Of a DNA stretch of 64,000 bases, positions 9,618-19,885 are shown piece by piece. The notes under the pieces were generated by a model. That model was given only the letters and a program-made list of their open reading frames with translations. It searched no databases and had not been told where the DNA came from. The position numbers and the translations under genes were made by a program. The stretch comes from Owenia fusiformis. Taxonomy: Eukaryota > Annelida > Polychaeta > Sabellida > Oweniidae. The stretch is from the NCBI GenBank assembly GCA_903813345.2, contig CAIIXF020000007.1, positions 10,111,730 through 10,175,729 of the forward strand, written 5' to 3'. Each line of letters opens with the position of its first letter. The first letter of the stretch is position 1.

Positions 9618-12173
9618 ATGGGGATGATAAACGCAACCACAACACCAAGTTTCTTGACAGGTGAGAATATCTTTTTCAGTGTTTTAGACATAGATCACTT
9701 ATATTTTAGACATATTTCATATTTAATAAAATTTTATCTGAAGATTCTGGAATTGTCTTGACAGGTGAGAAGTTTATTGAATTCTTTAAATAAACATATT
9801 CATGAAATTTTGTCTGACGATAAATGTAAAACAGATTATTTTGTAATGGTTTACTTGATAAATGAGAAAAATAGTTCACTATAACCGCTTCCAATGTCTC
9901 TTAAAAAGATAAAGCAAAACTCAGACTTGCCTCAGGCATAAAAATAATAGATCAGTAAATACTCCTTATTTCATTTTTAACATCACTTTTGAAAAATGCA
10001 CATCGTAGAATTCATATACCACGTGTACAGATGAATGACCTTTGTTAGTTAATATGCATCCAAGACAATAATGGGGACAATGATCCCTAGGGGACGGTGA
10101 TTTCTGTCTCACCTGGGTCCCAATTCAGCGTTGCTTTATTTCAGGTTTTCTTAAGTTCAGACATATATTAGTCCATCTTTAATTATCTGTCTCGTAGCTG
10201 GTGAACAAATCCTAATAAGTGGAAAAATCAACTCATTAATGATACATTAAGATGAAAACAATCAATTAGAGGTTTCATTAACACAAATACAAGGTCCCGT
10301 TTAGCTGTAACTGGGCGTATGTTTGGGTTGAGATTTAGGGCTACTTAATTTTTACCATCATTTTACCGAGTACACAAATAATACCGTATGTCTGTGTTAA
10401 ACTGTCTGCTTGTGATTTGGTATTTATATTTCATTCAAACTTATATGATGAGAGGAACATGGTATAGTTTGATTATTTTATTAATTAGATTTCAATATTC
10501 TAAACTAATTATGCAATTATGATTCGGTCATTGTTTCTTTCACTATTGAAGTTACAACAGATGGTACTGTCATTTTCTGCAATCATAACTCTTGATTAAT
10601 TAATTAGTAAATCAAATTAAATTGGTCCATGTTATGAAATGTGACTTGATTTTCAGATGCAGCGACGTTTGGAGGTTATGCAACAAATTCTACAAAACGC
10701 ACAGAGGAGGTATCGGACCATAATGCAACTAATTCAAACTCACATGCTACGCCCAGTTATTCTATTATGAACAGCACAGATACATCTATAAAATCGAGCA
10801 AAACAATCCAGATTGTGGTAACATCAAAACCACTAGCAATTGCCATACCAACCGATGTTGCTTTAGCAACGGGCACTGCTACGCAGACCTCTACAATTGC
10901 ACCTTCTACGACACCTGATGCATCAACAAGAGTCCCATCACCGACAAATGCTACCATACCAAGTCCTGTAACCAAACCAACAACAAACTCCAACCAAACT
11001 CCGGTTGCTATACCAAAGACAGTTTCCCGATCAACCACAAAACAAACCACCACCAGCAATCCAAAACAGGTTATCATGGCAACAACAATTTTCACATCAC
11101 CCATAGCGCATTCCACCACCACTACAACAACGGCTCGTGTACCTGCAATCCCTAACAGGCCTGAACATTATAATGCTCAGCATCATATGGGGCTCACTGT
11201 TGGCCTTACAGCTGGGTTATTGACAACGTTGTTTCTCGGCTCAATGGCAATCACAGTCTTTCTCCTCTGTCGAAGGAGAAAGAACGTTGATCCAACGTAA
11301 GTAAACGTTTGGCTTTTCTTCATCCAACGTAAGTAAACGTTTGGCTTTTCTTCATCCTAGATTAATTCAAATATCTTGCGATATTAGTTTTAGGGTTAAA
11401 GCACTAGACTGATGATAATGAGTGAGTTAATGCATGAGTTGCACTACATGTTACCAAAATTCAAAGTGAAGGTTACACAATGCAACGCGTGAATAGCATC
11501 GGATTTTTATAGCTTTTCTTTTTTCCCACACTGTAAATTGTTTCAAACCATGAGTTAATTATTCGCAAAAGCATACTGCTGCCTGGTGGCATCTTACAAA
11601 GGACCCAAAGCGTTTGATGCAATAGTGGAAATTTTCTTAACATTTTTTGTCTACAGGTTACCTCGTTGCAGAAGAGGACGTGTACAAAGTGGTACAACCC
11701 ATGTTCCACCAACCGTACGTAGCGTTCGAGGAATGTCAGTCTCTTCTCCATTTGCAATGAACGCGTTCTACACACCTGGCTATACAGCTTATCGTTGGCA
11801 AGGTGACGGTCAGTCTCAAGGTCATGTTGAAGGTCAGGGCCAACCTCACGTTCACTTAACAAATATAGTGCCCCCGGCTTACAATACGTTGTCTCCTAGG
11901 TTACCACCGAGAGCTCCACATGGAAATCTATATTCTTCAGACCCTACCATAGGGGGCACTACTGGAGGGGCCACTGGAGGTACTTACCCTACTCCTAATG
12001 CGAGCACATGTCATAGCCCAGTTCTTCCGAGTCATCCTCCACCGAAATATGAAACTCTAGAACACTATAGCCACACGGAATACACTTATCAGAATACTCA
12101 GAATGATGGGATTTATGAAAGCATTGCATCCAGAGGAGGTAATGCTAGACCATCAGCTTCAGGTGGCATCTGA
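9618..12173 (+). CDS. Single-pass Thr/Ser-rich membrane protein with two cytoplasmic PPxY motifs
   Basis: Three exons (9618-9660, 10657-11296, 11657-12173) join in phase to about 399 residues. The ATG at 9618 has a good context (CACCATGG). Residues 1-190 are rich in Thr, Ser, Pro and Asn with several N-x-S/T sites, like a mucin-type O-glycosylated ectodomain. One hydrophobic segment lies at about 192-219 (GLTVGLTAGLLTTLFLGSMA and on), followed by the stop-transfer cluster RRRK. The tail of about 180 residues has PPAY and PPKY motifs, expected ligands for WW domains such as those of NEDD4-type ubiquitin ligases or YAP, and several Tyr residues near the end. No cleavable signal peptide is visible: either it inserts as a reverse signal-anchor protein or an upstream exon is missed. 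I do not recognise an orthologue, and the function is unknown. Confidence 0.72.
11291..11354 (+). repeat. 32-base perfect tandem duplication on an exon 2 donor site
   Basis: The last coding bases TCCAAC, the donor GTAAGT and 20 further intron bases (11291-11322) are repeated exactly at 11323-11354. Both copies retain a full donor. Use of the second donor would read ACG TAA, an immediate stop after the transmembrane segment, giving a receptor without its PPxY tail. Confidence 0.95.
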
Positions 12174-12670
12174 ACAAATACTCAATCAGGGACTTGGGCA
12201 CTTAATTAATTAGTTTATATGATCATAAGCTTTCTAAAGGCAACATCTAGTAAAAGACTATGATATGATGTCGGATATGTGTATATCACGGGGGTAAAGC
12301 AGACCCGATGATGCAATGAGCTTGCTCGGCGGTATCATGACTGTGTAACGGGTCTTAATGTATAAGTGTGCTCGGCGGTAGGTTCAAACAACGCGGATCC
12401 TCAAAGCATGTGCTCATGGTATATTCGTGTTTTAACACCCGTGTATATGATGATCCTGAAAACAAAGTTCGATACAAAACGGTATAATATACTTTATCAT
12501 CTCCTTATGATCCTATATCTCATTATTGGAGGCCCTAGCTGACGAGGCATAAACACGGTGACTATCAAGGCCCCGTATCGCGAGCAAGTTCCTGCTGACA
12601 TCGCGAGCAATGAGCTCATGTGAGAAGCGGGGCCATAAGAGATATGATGAAATATAGTTATAGTTGGAGA

Positions 12671-13311
12671 CCCGGGGGGTTCACTGTATATAAAACTCGA
12701 CGGGGGTTCTAGGCTGAAGCCTTAAATATCAATATGTTCCCATACCAATCTGTCAAATTTCAATATGTTCCCATACCAACCAAAATAACGCCCAAAGGCC
12801 ATACCAAATGTCCAAATATTGGACCAATGCCATACCAAATGTGCAATTATGGGACCAATGCCATACCAAATGTCAAAATGTAGGACCAATGCCATACCAA
12901 ATGTCCAAATATGGGACCAATGCCATACCTTAATTCAAAGTAAATGAAATATAGGATCAATGTCATACAAATGTGCAAATACAGGACCAATCGCCATACC
13001 TAAAATCAAGGACAAATGCCATACTGTAGTTGGGGTCATAAATGACCAAAATAACGATCCAAAACAACTTCAAATTTGCAACTACTGGACCAATGCCATA
13101 CCACGAATGTTAGGTAACGTATCTACAACGACCATTCTCATACCAGAAGAGCAAAAGTCCGACCATTGCCATACCTCAGAAGTCAGAAATTTCCGAGCAT
13201 TCCCATACCAAATCCTAAAATATGGGTCCATTGCCATACCAAACGTTGAAAAAGGTACCCCACATGCGCCGAGGATCCCCGTCAAGGTTTATATATAGTG
13301 AACCCCCCGGG
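12671..13311 (+). mobile_element. hAT-like non-autonomous element with internal minisatellite (copy 1)
   Basis: Termini CCCGGGGGGTTCACTGTATA and its near-complement TATATAGTGAACCCCCCGGG are flanked by the perfect 8-base direct repeat GTTGGAGA (12663-12670 and 13312-13319), the target length of hAT-type elements. Most of the interior is a tandem repeat with CCATACCAAATGT as core. There is no coding frame of note. A second copy lies in opposite orientation at 47252-47804. This copy is inserted inside the CACGG element and is therefore younger than it. Confidence 0.9.
12725..13250 (+). repeat. Minisatellite core of the hAT-like element
   Basis: About 15 imperfect units near 30 bases long, each with CAATGCCATACCAAATGT or a close variant followed by a TATGGGAC-type word. 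Units in the middle (about 12790-12930) are most uniform, and those toward the right end are diverged and irregular. Confidence 0.88.
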
Positions 13312-13483
13312 GTTGGAGAACGTCATTGCCCTGCAATATTGGAATAGCCATTGCACTATGAAATAAACTTGTACTTGTCTCACGTACTAAAGTTTAAAAT
13401 TTTATTACATCTCTCGATGCCCCGCTTCTAACGTGACCTCATTGCTCGCGATGTCAGTGGGGCCTGGATATTCCCGTGATAAA

Positions 13484-14144
13484 CTACACCTCAGGTTCAT
13501 CTAGGGTCTTGGATCTAGGGTTGTCATGCTTGGACGGCGGGAGGGGGGAGGGGGTTCGTACTTAACAGCTACCCTTTGCATTCGTTTGACTTCACTTCTT
13601 AAAAGAGAGCTTCGTCTTCGTCTGTAGTTTAACTAGACTCTGCACGCAGGGTACTTAACAGCGTACTGGCAGATTGTAATTTTCCAAGCCAGTAAATTCT
13701 AGATAATCATAATAGATACTCTATAACTTTTATATTCTTTATTTCTTAATACAAATATAACATTTTAACAGTGTACGATTACAAAAACATGCATATTGTA
13801 TAAATATAGTCTTTTCTACCTAAAATATAAGAACTTGTTATATAATGGTGTTTTGCTGTTGTTTCAAATATATATTGAAGAATCAAGTTTAAACGGACAT
13901 GGTAATTTATACTGTTCATTATACCAATGATTAGCAATAAAAGATGGCTCTTGCGTAAGATTCATTTTATTCTCTGGTTCCTCAGTACCCTTTTGTAACG
14001 GATCAAAACATAATCCATTCATGAGTCTGTTTCTACAAAAGTAGTACTATGGTGTTCATTCAACTTAATGGCCAAAATTCCATGGGAGCAGAATGGAAAG
14101 AAAGTCTGTTTGAAGAAGTTCTGATAGTCAATAAATTGAAGTCT
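13484..14144. other. Intergenic / 3' UTR of the EF-hand gene
   Basis: There are no coding features. TTTATT at 13966-13971 reads AATAAA on the minus strand, about 175 bases after the EF-hand stop codon, and could be its poly(A) signal. Confidence 0.4.
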
Positions 14145-15671
14145 CTATTTCTTACACAATTTTAGCCTGAATAGTAAGCTAGCGAACTCCCCAATATCAA
14201 TCACATTGTCCTCTCCGGCTGTAGATTTAATAAAAAATTCAATTTCCTTTTCCGCCAGAGGTCGCCCATCGGCCACTTTGATTGAACGGAGACCTTCACG
14301 CGCCTCATCAGCGTCCAACTGCCCAGAGCCATCTTTATCCATTTCCTTGAATTTCTCTACCATTTCGTGTGCACTGAAATAAGTAAAAATATATTTTGAT
14401 TACCTCAGTGTGCATTTCTATTGGTACTACACGCTACAAAATAGTTACCGAAACGGATCCGTGTTGGTAACAACACGTCAGATTCCCGAAGGTACGATTT
14501 TCACGAGTTGTAGGTAGAAGTTCCGTTTACGTAACATGAGTGAGGAAATATATGGACGATTCTGTCAACCAACGAACTATTTCGTGCGAAATCACCTGGA
14601 TTTCCAGTTTTCGACAAAAAAGAAAAATCTTTCCAACCGGAACCGTAGCCATCTTGTTACCGAAACGAATCTGTTTCGGTTACAGCATTATCGAGTGCAG
14701 AACCAGTGAATTCGACATCGGCCTATAAACCAATTGCCGTTTATTGACTGACACATGCCATGCTTCATCTATGATCTCATTAACTTGCACTGTGGTTGGT
14801 AAAACTTTTTTGCCATCCTTAAAACATTCTTCATTCTTGGCACATACGTAATAACTGATATGTAGCTTTATTGGGATCGTTTCGAGTATGCTGATTTTTG
14901 ATCATATGATAAGTACAGTATGGTCATAATCAAAATGTGATATAATACCAAAAACAGAATACCAAATACCGTCTACACGCAAACGATCATAGGAAACAGT
15001 ACTCCGCATATGGATATAAATGTGTATGACAAATTCCAGAGAGTCGCCTCCTTACCTTGCTCCAACTGTTTGATAGAACTGGTGGAACTCCCAAATGCTC
15101 ATTATTCCATTCTTGTCTTTATCAAATGTGTCAAACATAACGTTCGCTTGCTCCTCAGATAATTCAAACTCTTTGTTCAGCATGATGATGGCGTCTGCCT
15201 TTTTCAGACGCCTTACATTGTTCTTGATGTAGCGATCAAATATTTGTTGGACCTCTTTCCTAAATGGATGAACAACATGCGAAAGTCAGTAGGATTACAT
15301 CATTTTGACATACGGCATAACATAATTTTTGAATTCCGTGACAAAACGATTACTGCTGGAATCAGCAACTCACAAAATCTTGTTTTTACCAGAATGCAGT
15401 GCATGTTGCATTAACAAACTTTTTCTCACTCGATATTTTCGAGAATAACATATTTCCCGCATCGGTTGTCATTTTGACAAATGGTGACTCCCAAATACTT
15501 GTCTCTTTTTACATTCGTGTGTGTCAAAAGATGCAATTTCATTGTGGAATGGAACTGTCAGTTTCAATAGTAACTTTAGCAAGTTTATTTAACATTTCTT
15601 GGAAACTGATTAGAGTATCATATGTAAAAGTACAAACTAGTGTCTACTTACGGAACTTTTCTGGCCACCAT
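14145..15671 (-). CDS. Small EF-hand calcium-binding protein
   Basis: Three coding exons on the minus strand, 15671-15652, 15259-15056 and 14373-14145, with phases 2 and 2, give 150 residues starting MVARKVPKEVQQIFDRYIKN. Two canonical calcium loops are visible: DKDKNGIMSIWE at 53-64 and DKDGSGQLDADE at 87-98, each with acidic residues at positions 1 and 3 and Glu at 12. A third region near 120-140 (AGEDNVIDIGEF) looks like a degenerate hand, and residues 25-40 may be a remnant of the first of four. Such proteins are cytosolic calcium sensors or buffers of the calmodulin/troponin C superfamily. There is no myristoylation signal (no Gly2). I cannot name an orthologue. An upstream non-coding exon is likely, because a CAG acceptor lies about 35 bases before the ATG. 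Confidence 0.85.
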
Positions 15672-16685
15672 CTTGACTCCTTAGCTATGTGGTTGCGTTT
15701 ACTGATGTTCTATAAAAGCAGACAAAAATATACAAAATCAGGTATTCATTTATGTGTCGACTCAATATGCCCCTCATGAAAGACATAAATCCAGTGAGGT
15801 ACTAAAATACAAGTTACCTTAACTCAATACATATATGAATAATTTATGATGGAACGCATCCTAACTTGGCAAATGGCCTATCATAATGATGGAACAGAAA
15901 ACACAGGTTCAAAATGAGTACACGTTCAGTTACAACTGACACATTTCATAACAAGGCTTTCAAAGATCTTCGACATGAAACCGTGTGTGTACAAAAAATA
16001 AAATGGTTATTGGTCAAAACAGGTGTACATTTGATTTTCCAAAGTATTATATTTTACAGTAACCGTTTTTGATTTCCCAAGTGCGATTGAAAAATTGGTA
16101 ACTCGTTTCTTTTCTTTTGAACGTAGGACTATCATGGACATCACAGAGGTCCGTGAAAATACCTTTAACTACCCTTAACAACGAAGGCTAGCTCTCTTTT
16201 TAGACTGATCAACTTTCGTCAACATGAATAATAACGATTATTTCTTGTACTTTTTTGCAGACACAATGAAAATAAAATTGAACAACCAATTACAAATCGT
16301 GAGTTCTCCAAAGGGAAGAGGTCAGCCATTGGCTGCGACTTAGCGTCGACGAAAACGATCATCGCTCGATAAAGTTCAATTAAGATCAAATGAAATAAAA
16401 ATAATGATAAAAGATACATAAAAATTCAGAATGGAATAACCTAATATATACCTTTACACCGCATTCAGCTACCCTCGGAAGTTAAGATCCCGTCTCGTCA
16501 GTTCTTATGTTTAATTCAGATCACAGTCCAATTGTTGTTTTTATCTTCAAGTTGTTTGAATTCAAAGCAATTGTAGTGATGAGTTTCTACCAGGTAGTAT
16601 CTGTAAGAGTTTGGGAGTATAAATACTTATCAAGTCCGATTCTCTACGGACCCGAAATCCGTTCCTCCTTATTTGGCAAGCAGCG

Positions 16686-16699
16686 GTTACCTGGGCAAC
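16686..16699. promoter_or_regulatory. X-box (RFX-type) motif upstream of the EF-hand gene
   Basis: GTTACCTGGGCAAC fits the RFX consensus GTNRCC-N(0-3)-RGYAAC exactly, with two spacer bases. It lies about 1 kb upstream of the EF-hand start codon on the minus strand, near where the promoter of a gene with an upstream non-coding exon could be. X-boxes mark ciliary genes in animals. One 14-base match can arise by chance. Confidence 0.45.
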
Positions 16700-16827
16700 C
16701 GCTCTCTGGGAATTCTATCTAGTTGAAGCGAAAGCCGAGGAAACAAACAAAACCGGTCATCGAGCTATAGTTTGTGATAGCACCACAACTTATAAGATAG
16801 TAAAAGACATAAACCACGCTCCGGGTT

Positions 16828-16972
16828 TATTTTTTATTGCACGGCATGACATTTAGCTCTGAGGATGGTCCATTAATTCTAAAGATGGGCAGTCATAATT
16901 CACAAATATTTGGAGTTATTTTTATTCCACGTCATGATATTTAGCTCAATTGATGGTTCATTAAAAATGGTG
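16828..16972 (+). repeat. Two-copy direct repeat, about 55 bases, period about 89
   Basis: A block running TTATTTTTATT(G/C)CACG(G/T)CATGA(C/T)ATTTAGCTC and ending near ATGG(T)CCATTAA is present twice (about 16828-16885 and 16917-16972) with scattered mismatches. It is non-coding. Confidence 0.7.
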
Positions 16973-17320
16973 ACAGTGAAAGATGGTAATTATAAAATAT
17001 ATTTCGAAGATCTTTTTTTGCTTTCAAAAACACTAGAAAATATAGTAACACAACAGGCGGAACATAACCTGTTAATTTCAGGCGGGTCACCCCGTATGGG
17101 CGTTTTGATATTTTCTAATCTTTTGAGCAAATTGATGGTGATGAACAAATTTATAACAAATCTACAGCCTCCGCCCAGGATTGCATTCTAGTAGATGTAA
17201 ATGTTTATTTCCCTCGTAAGCTTAGTGTTCCTTCAGGTTATTCCAATCACTTGTTGAATGCCCCTTTTATAAGACAAACACCTGTGTTTACAAGTTTTAT
17301 AAATATATGTGAATCAATCC

Positions 17321-19880
17321 CACGGGTTGTATCCAAAGCCCCGTTATAATTGAGAGGTCGCGAGCAAGTTCCCGCTGAAATCACGAGCAAAGTCCTTTTT
17401 ATTTAATTCATCTGGAAATATGGACCAAAAAGGTAAGAATACGCATTACTGTTCTTTGATACTTTAGGTATACTTTCAGAACAGGTATATCTTCACAAAC
17501 AATGACATGAAAGATAACTATTTTTACTGGCATGGAAGAAACGGGCGTCAATATGCAGGTTTGCATAATTTACTGTTAACATATTACTTTTATGGTTAAA
17601 ATAGAGACGAGAACTACGATATACATACCTCATTATGAATATTGGACCAACATTGTATGTATTGATAAGTTTGTTTTCAAAAACATCCACTGTGGGGGGT
17701 GAAATACATCATTGAAGGTGTGCCAGTGGCCCCGCTGAAATTATGAGGAAGCCCCGCTGAAAACATGAGGAGGTCCCGCTGAAAACAGGAGCAAATATCA
17801 CGAGTACCCGCTTCGATCACGAGGAAAGCTCATTACTATTACATAAAATATTGAGGTTCTTCAAATAAACGTACACGAAAGACCAAGTTAAGTACTTCTA
17901 ATAATTACTGTATATATACTGTTTCATTCTAGGGCCAGGTTTCCATTCCAACTTCAAGCCACCAGAGATTTCGTCAAACATTTTATAGAGTTGCATCCAT
18001 ATCAAAATGTATAGGAGAAAGGTATCATATCCGGGCAAATATTTTTCGTATGTCCCGCTCAAACGTGGATCCGGGACATATAAATCGTATGTCCTGCATA
18101 AGCCATTTTCCTGGACATATTGTTACGCGGTAAACACGATACAAATATATGTCATATTCCACAATGAATATGGCATATTCACTTGTGGAGTATGACAGAT
18201 TCACCTGCGGTATATGGCATACTCACCTGCGGTGTAAGGCATATTCTGCAAGTGAGTATGACATATTCTGCGAGCATGGAGTATTTACTGAAATCAATGT
18301 ATCACATATTCAATACGGAATATGCCATACTCACCTGCGGAATACGCCATATACCACAGCTGAATATGGCATATACACCCGTATCACAAATACCACGCAA
18401 CCATGAATATATGCCATATTCCGCGTAACACATACGATGTTACGCGGAGTATGGCATACATTTATGGTTGCGTGGTATTTGTGATACGGGTATACAGTAT
18501 ATGCCATACTCACCTGCAGTTTATGGCATATTCCGCAGGTGAGTATGCGATATTCCGCCGTGAATATGCGATACATTGATTTCAGTGAATACCTGATAGT
18601 CACCTGCAGAATATGTCATACTCACTTGCCGAATATGTCATATACCGCAGGTGAAAATGACACAATGATTGCCCGTTTGTTCAATCAATGCAATTGACAA
18701 TTGCGTACTTCCGTATCGTGTTCTCATTGCTTAGTGGGTATGCAACATACTGCAGCTGAATCTGTCATACACCGCAAGTCAATATGCCATATTTATTGCA
18801 GAATATGACACATATTTGCATCATGTTTTCCGCGTAACACGTGCGTTTAACATAACCTACGATTAATTGTTAATGATGAAATTATTTGATTATTATTATT
18901 TCGGACGCATAATCGGATGATGTACTCCTTTGTTACTTACATCTAGCAGTTGATCCATAAATTGCCTTTTCAAACGTGTGCGCCATTGGTGCTGAATCCT
19001 CTAAGGTAGTAATATACTGAACTACAGTATAATGTAACTTCAGTGAATTATAAATATATATTGCATACAAAGAAGAACGAGTTATTTGAAACTTGTCAAA
19101 AGTCGTGGAATGGATTTAAATCTTCTCTTGGTAAATTTCTCGATGGAGTCAGGTCGAAATACATTAAGTGAATTAATGGTTTTATTTGAATCATGCTCGT
19201 AGCCAGCTTTTGGTAAGGGGGGGGGGTTGCTCGAACCGATAATAACAATGACAATGATATTTGATATATATGTGCTCTGTAGAGTATCAATAATTAATAT
19301 ATTTATGACGTTGGCTACAGTCGTGGCAGATTTGCAAAGTCAAATCGGTCTTCACTCCATTTTAGAGAGCCACTTGCTCCTGATTTCAGCGGGACCTCCT
19401 CATGTTTTCAGCGGGGCCTCCTCATGTTTTCAGCGGGATCTTTAGTTTATTGCTCATGGTAGAAGCGGGGCATCAAGGGATATGCTAAAATTGAAATATA
19501 TAATTTTTTGTGAAACTTTAGGAAGTGAAACTCACAATACCTTCATTTCATATTACTATGACCATTTCAACTGAAGGGCAATGACCTTCTTAAGCTATAA
19601 AATATAAAAATTTATAGATAAAGATTCAAGATGATACATTCTCTCTCCAATTATCGAATAACAAAACTCAGAACATCAGCTCGTGATCCTTTTTTTGCAG
19701 AAGTTGCTTTTTAGCATCAATACCATGTAATAATTGAGTAAAATTAAATGAAAACGCTTTTTACAGCATACAATTTAAGTAAACAAAAGATAACCCTTCC
19801 TTTCTTTTAATTGCTCGCGATTTCAGCGGGTATTTGCTCGCGACTTCTAAATCATAGCGGGGCTTTAGATACTACCCGTG
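17321..19880. mobile_element. CACGG-terminus TIR element (copy 2), 2.56 kb, foldback-like
   Basis: Ends CACGGGTTGTATCCAAAGCCCC and the complement of GGGGCTTTAGATACTACCCGTG are flanked by the direct repeat AATCC (17316-17320 and 19881-19885). Subterminal words GCGAGCAAGTTCCCGCTGAA and further CCCGCTGAAAACATGAGGAG units (17730-17830, mirrored at 19380-19440) occur in inverted orientation in the two arms, like foldback elements whose arms contain short repeats. The centre holds a large palindrome (18130-18660). No transposase frame is visible. Confidence 0.85.
18130..18830. repeat. Palindromic array of ATATGCCATA / CTCACCTGCGG words
   Basis: Words such as TATGGCATA, GAGTATGACATATTC and CTCACCTGCGG alternate in both orientations over about 700 bases. 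A longer perfect-looking palindrome is centred near 18436: ACCCGTATCACAAATACCAC with GCAACCAT and CCGCGTAACA in the left arm is mirrored by TGTTACGCGG, ATGGTTGCGTGGTATTTGTG and ATACGGGT in the right arm, for arms of roughly 55-70 bases, with looser symmetry out to about 18245-18620. Short open frames here are by-products of the repeat. Confidence 0.88.
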
Positions 19881-19885
19881 AATCC

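Larger units (their letters stand above)
12554..13478. mobile_element. CACGG-terminus TIR element (copy 1), interrupted by another transposon
   Basis: The ends CACGGTGACTATCAAGGCCCC and the complement of GGGGCCTGGATATTCCCGTG match, and the 5-base direct repeat ATAAA flanks both sides (12549-12553 and 13479-13483). Subterminal blocks with GACATCGCGAGCAATGAG occur in opposite orientation in both arms. The interior is split by the 641-base element at 12671-13311. The same termini and subterminal words occur in the larger copy at 17321-19880, so this is a family with a 5-base target. CAC tips with 5-base targets recall Transib, but no transposase is present to confirm this. Confidence 0.8.

Noticed and set aside
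10757-11122. Minus-strand 121-codon frame, Val/Gly/Ala-rich
   Set aside because: Antisense shadow of the Thr-rich exon of the PPxY membrane protein.
11473-11862. Minus-strand 129-codon frame
   Set aside because: Antisense to the cytoplasmic-tail exon and its upstream intron; no family resemblance.
12725-13300. CRISPR-like array at the minisatellite of the hAT-like element
   Set aside because: Units vary, spacers are not unique, the host is an animal nuclear genome, and the array is inside a transposon.
18149-18603. Open frames over the palindromic array
   Set aside because: The same words are open on both strands because of the inverted repeat; there is no protein-like signal.
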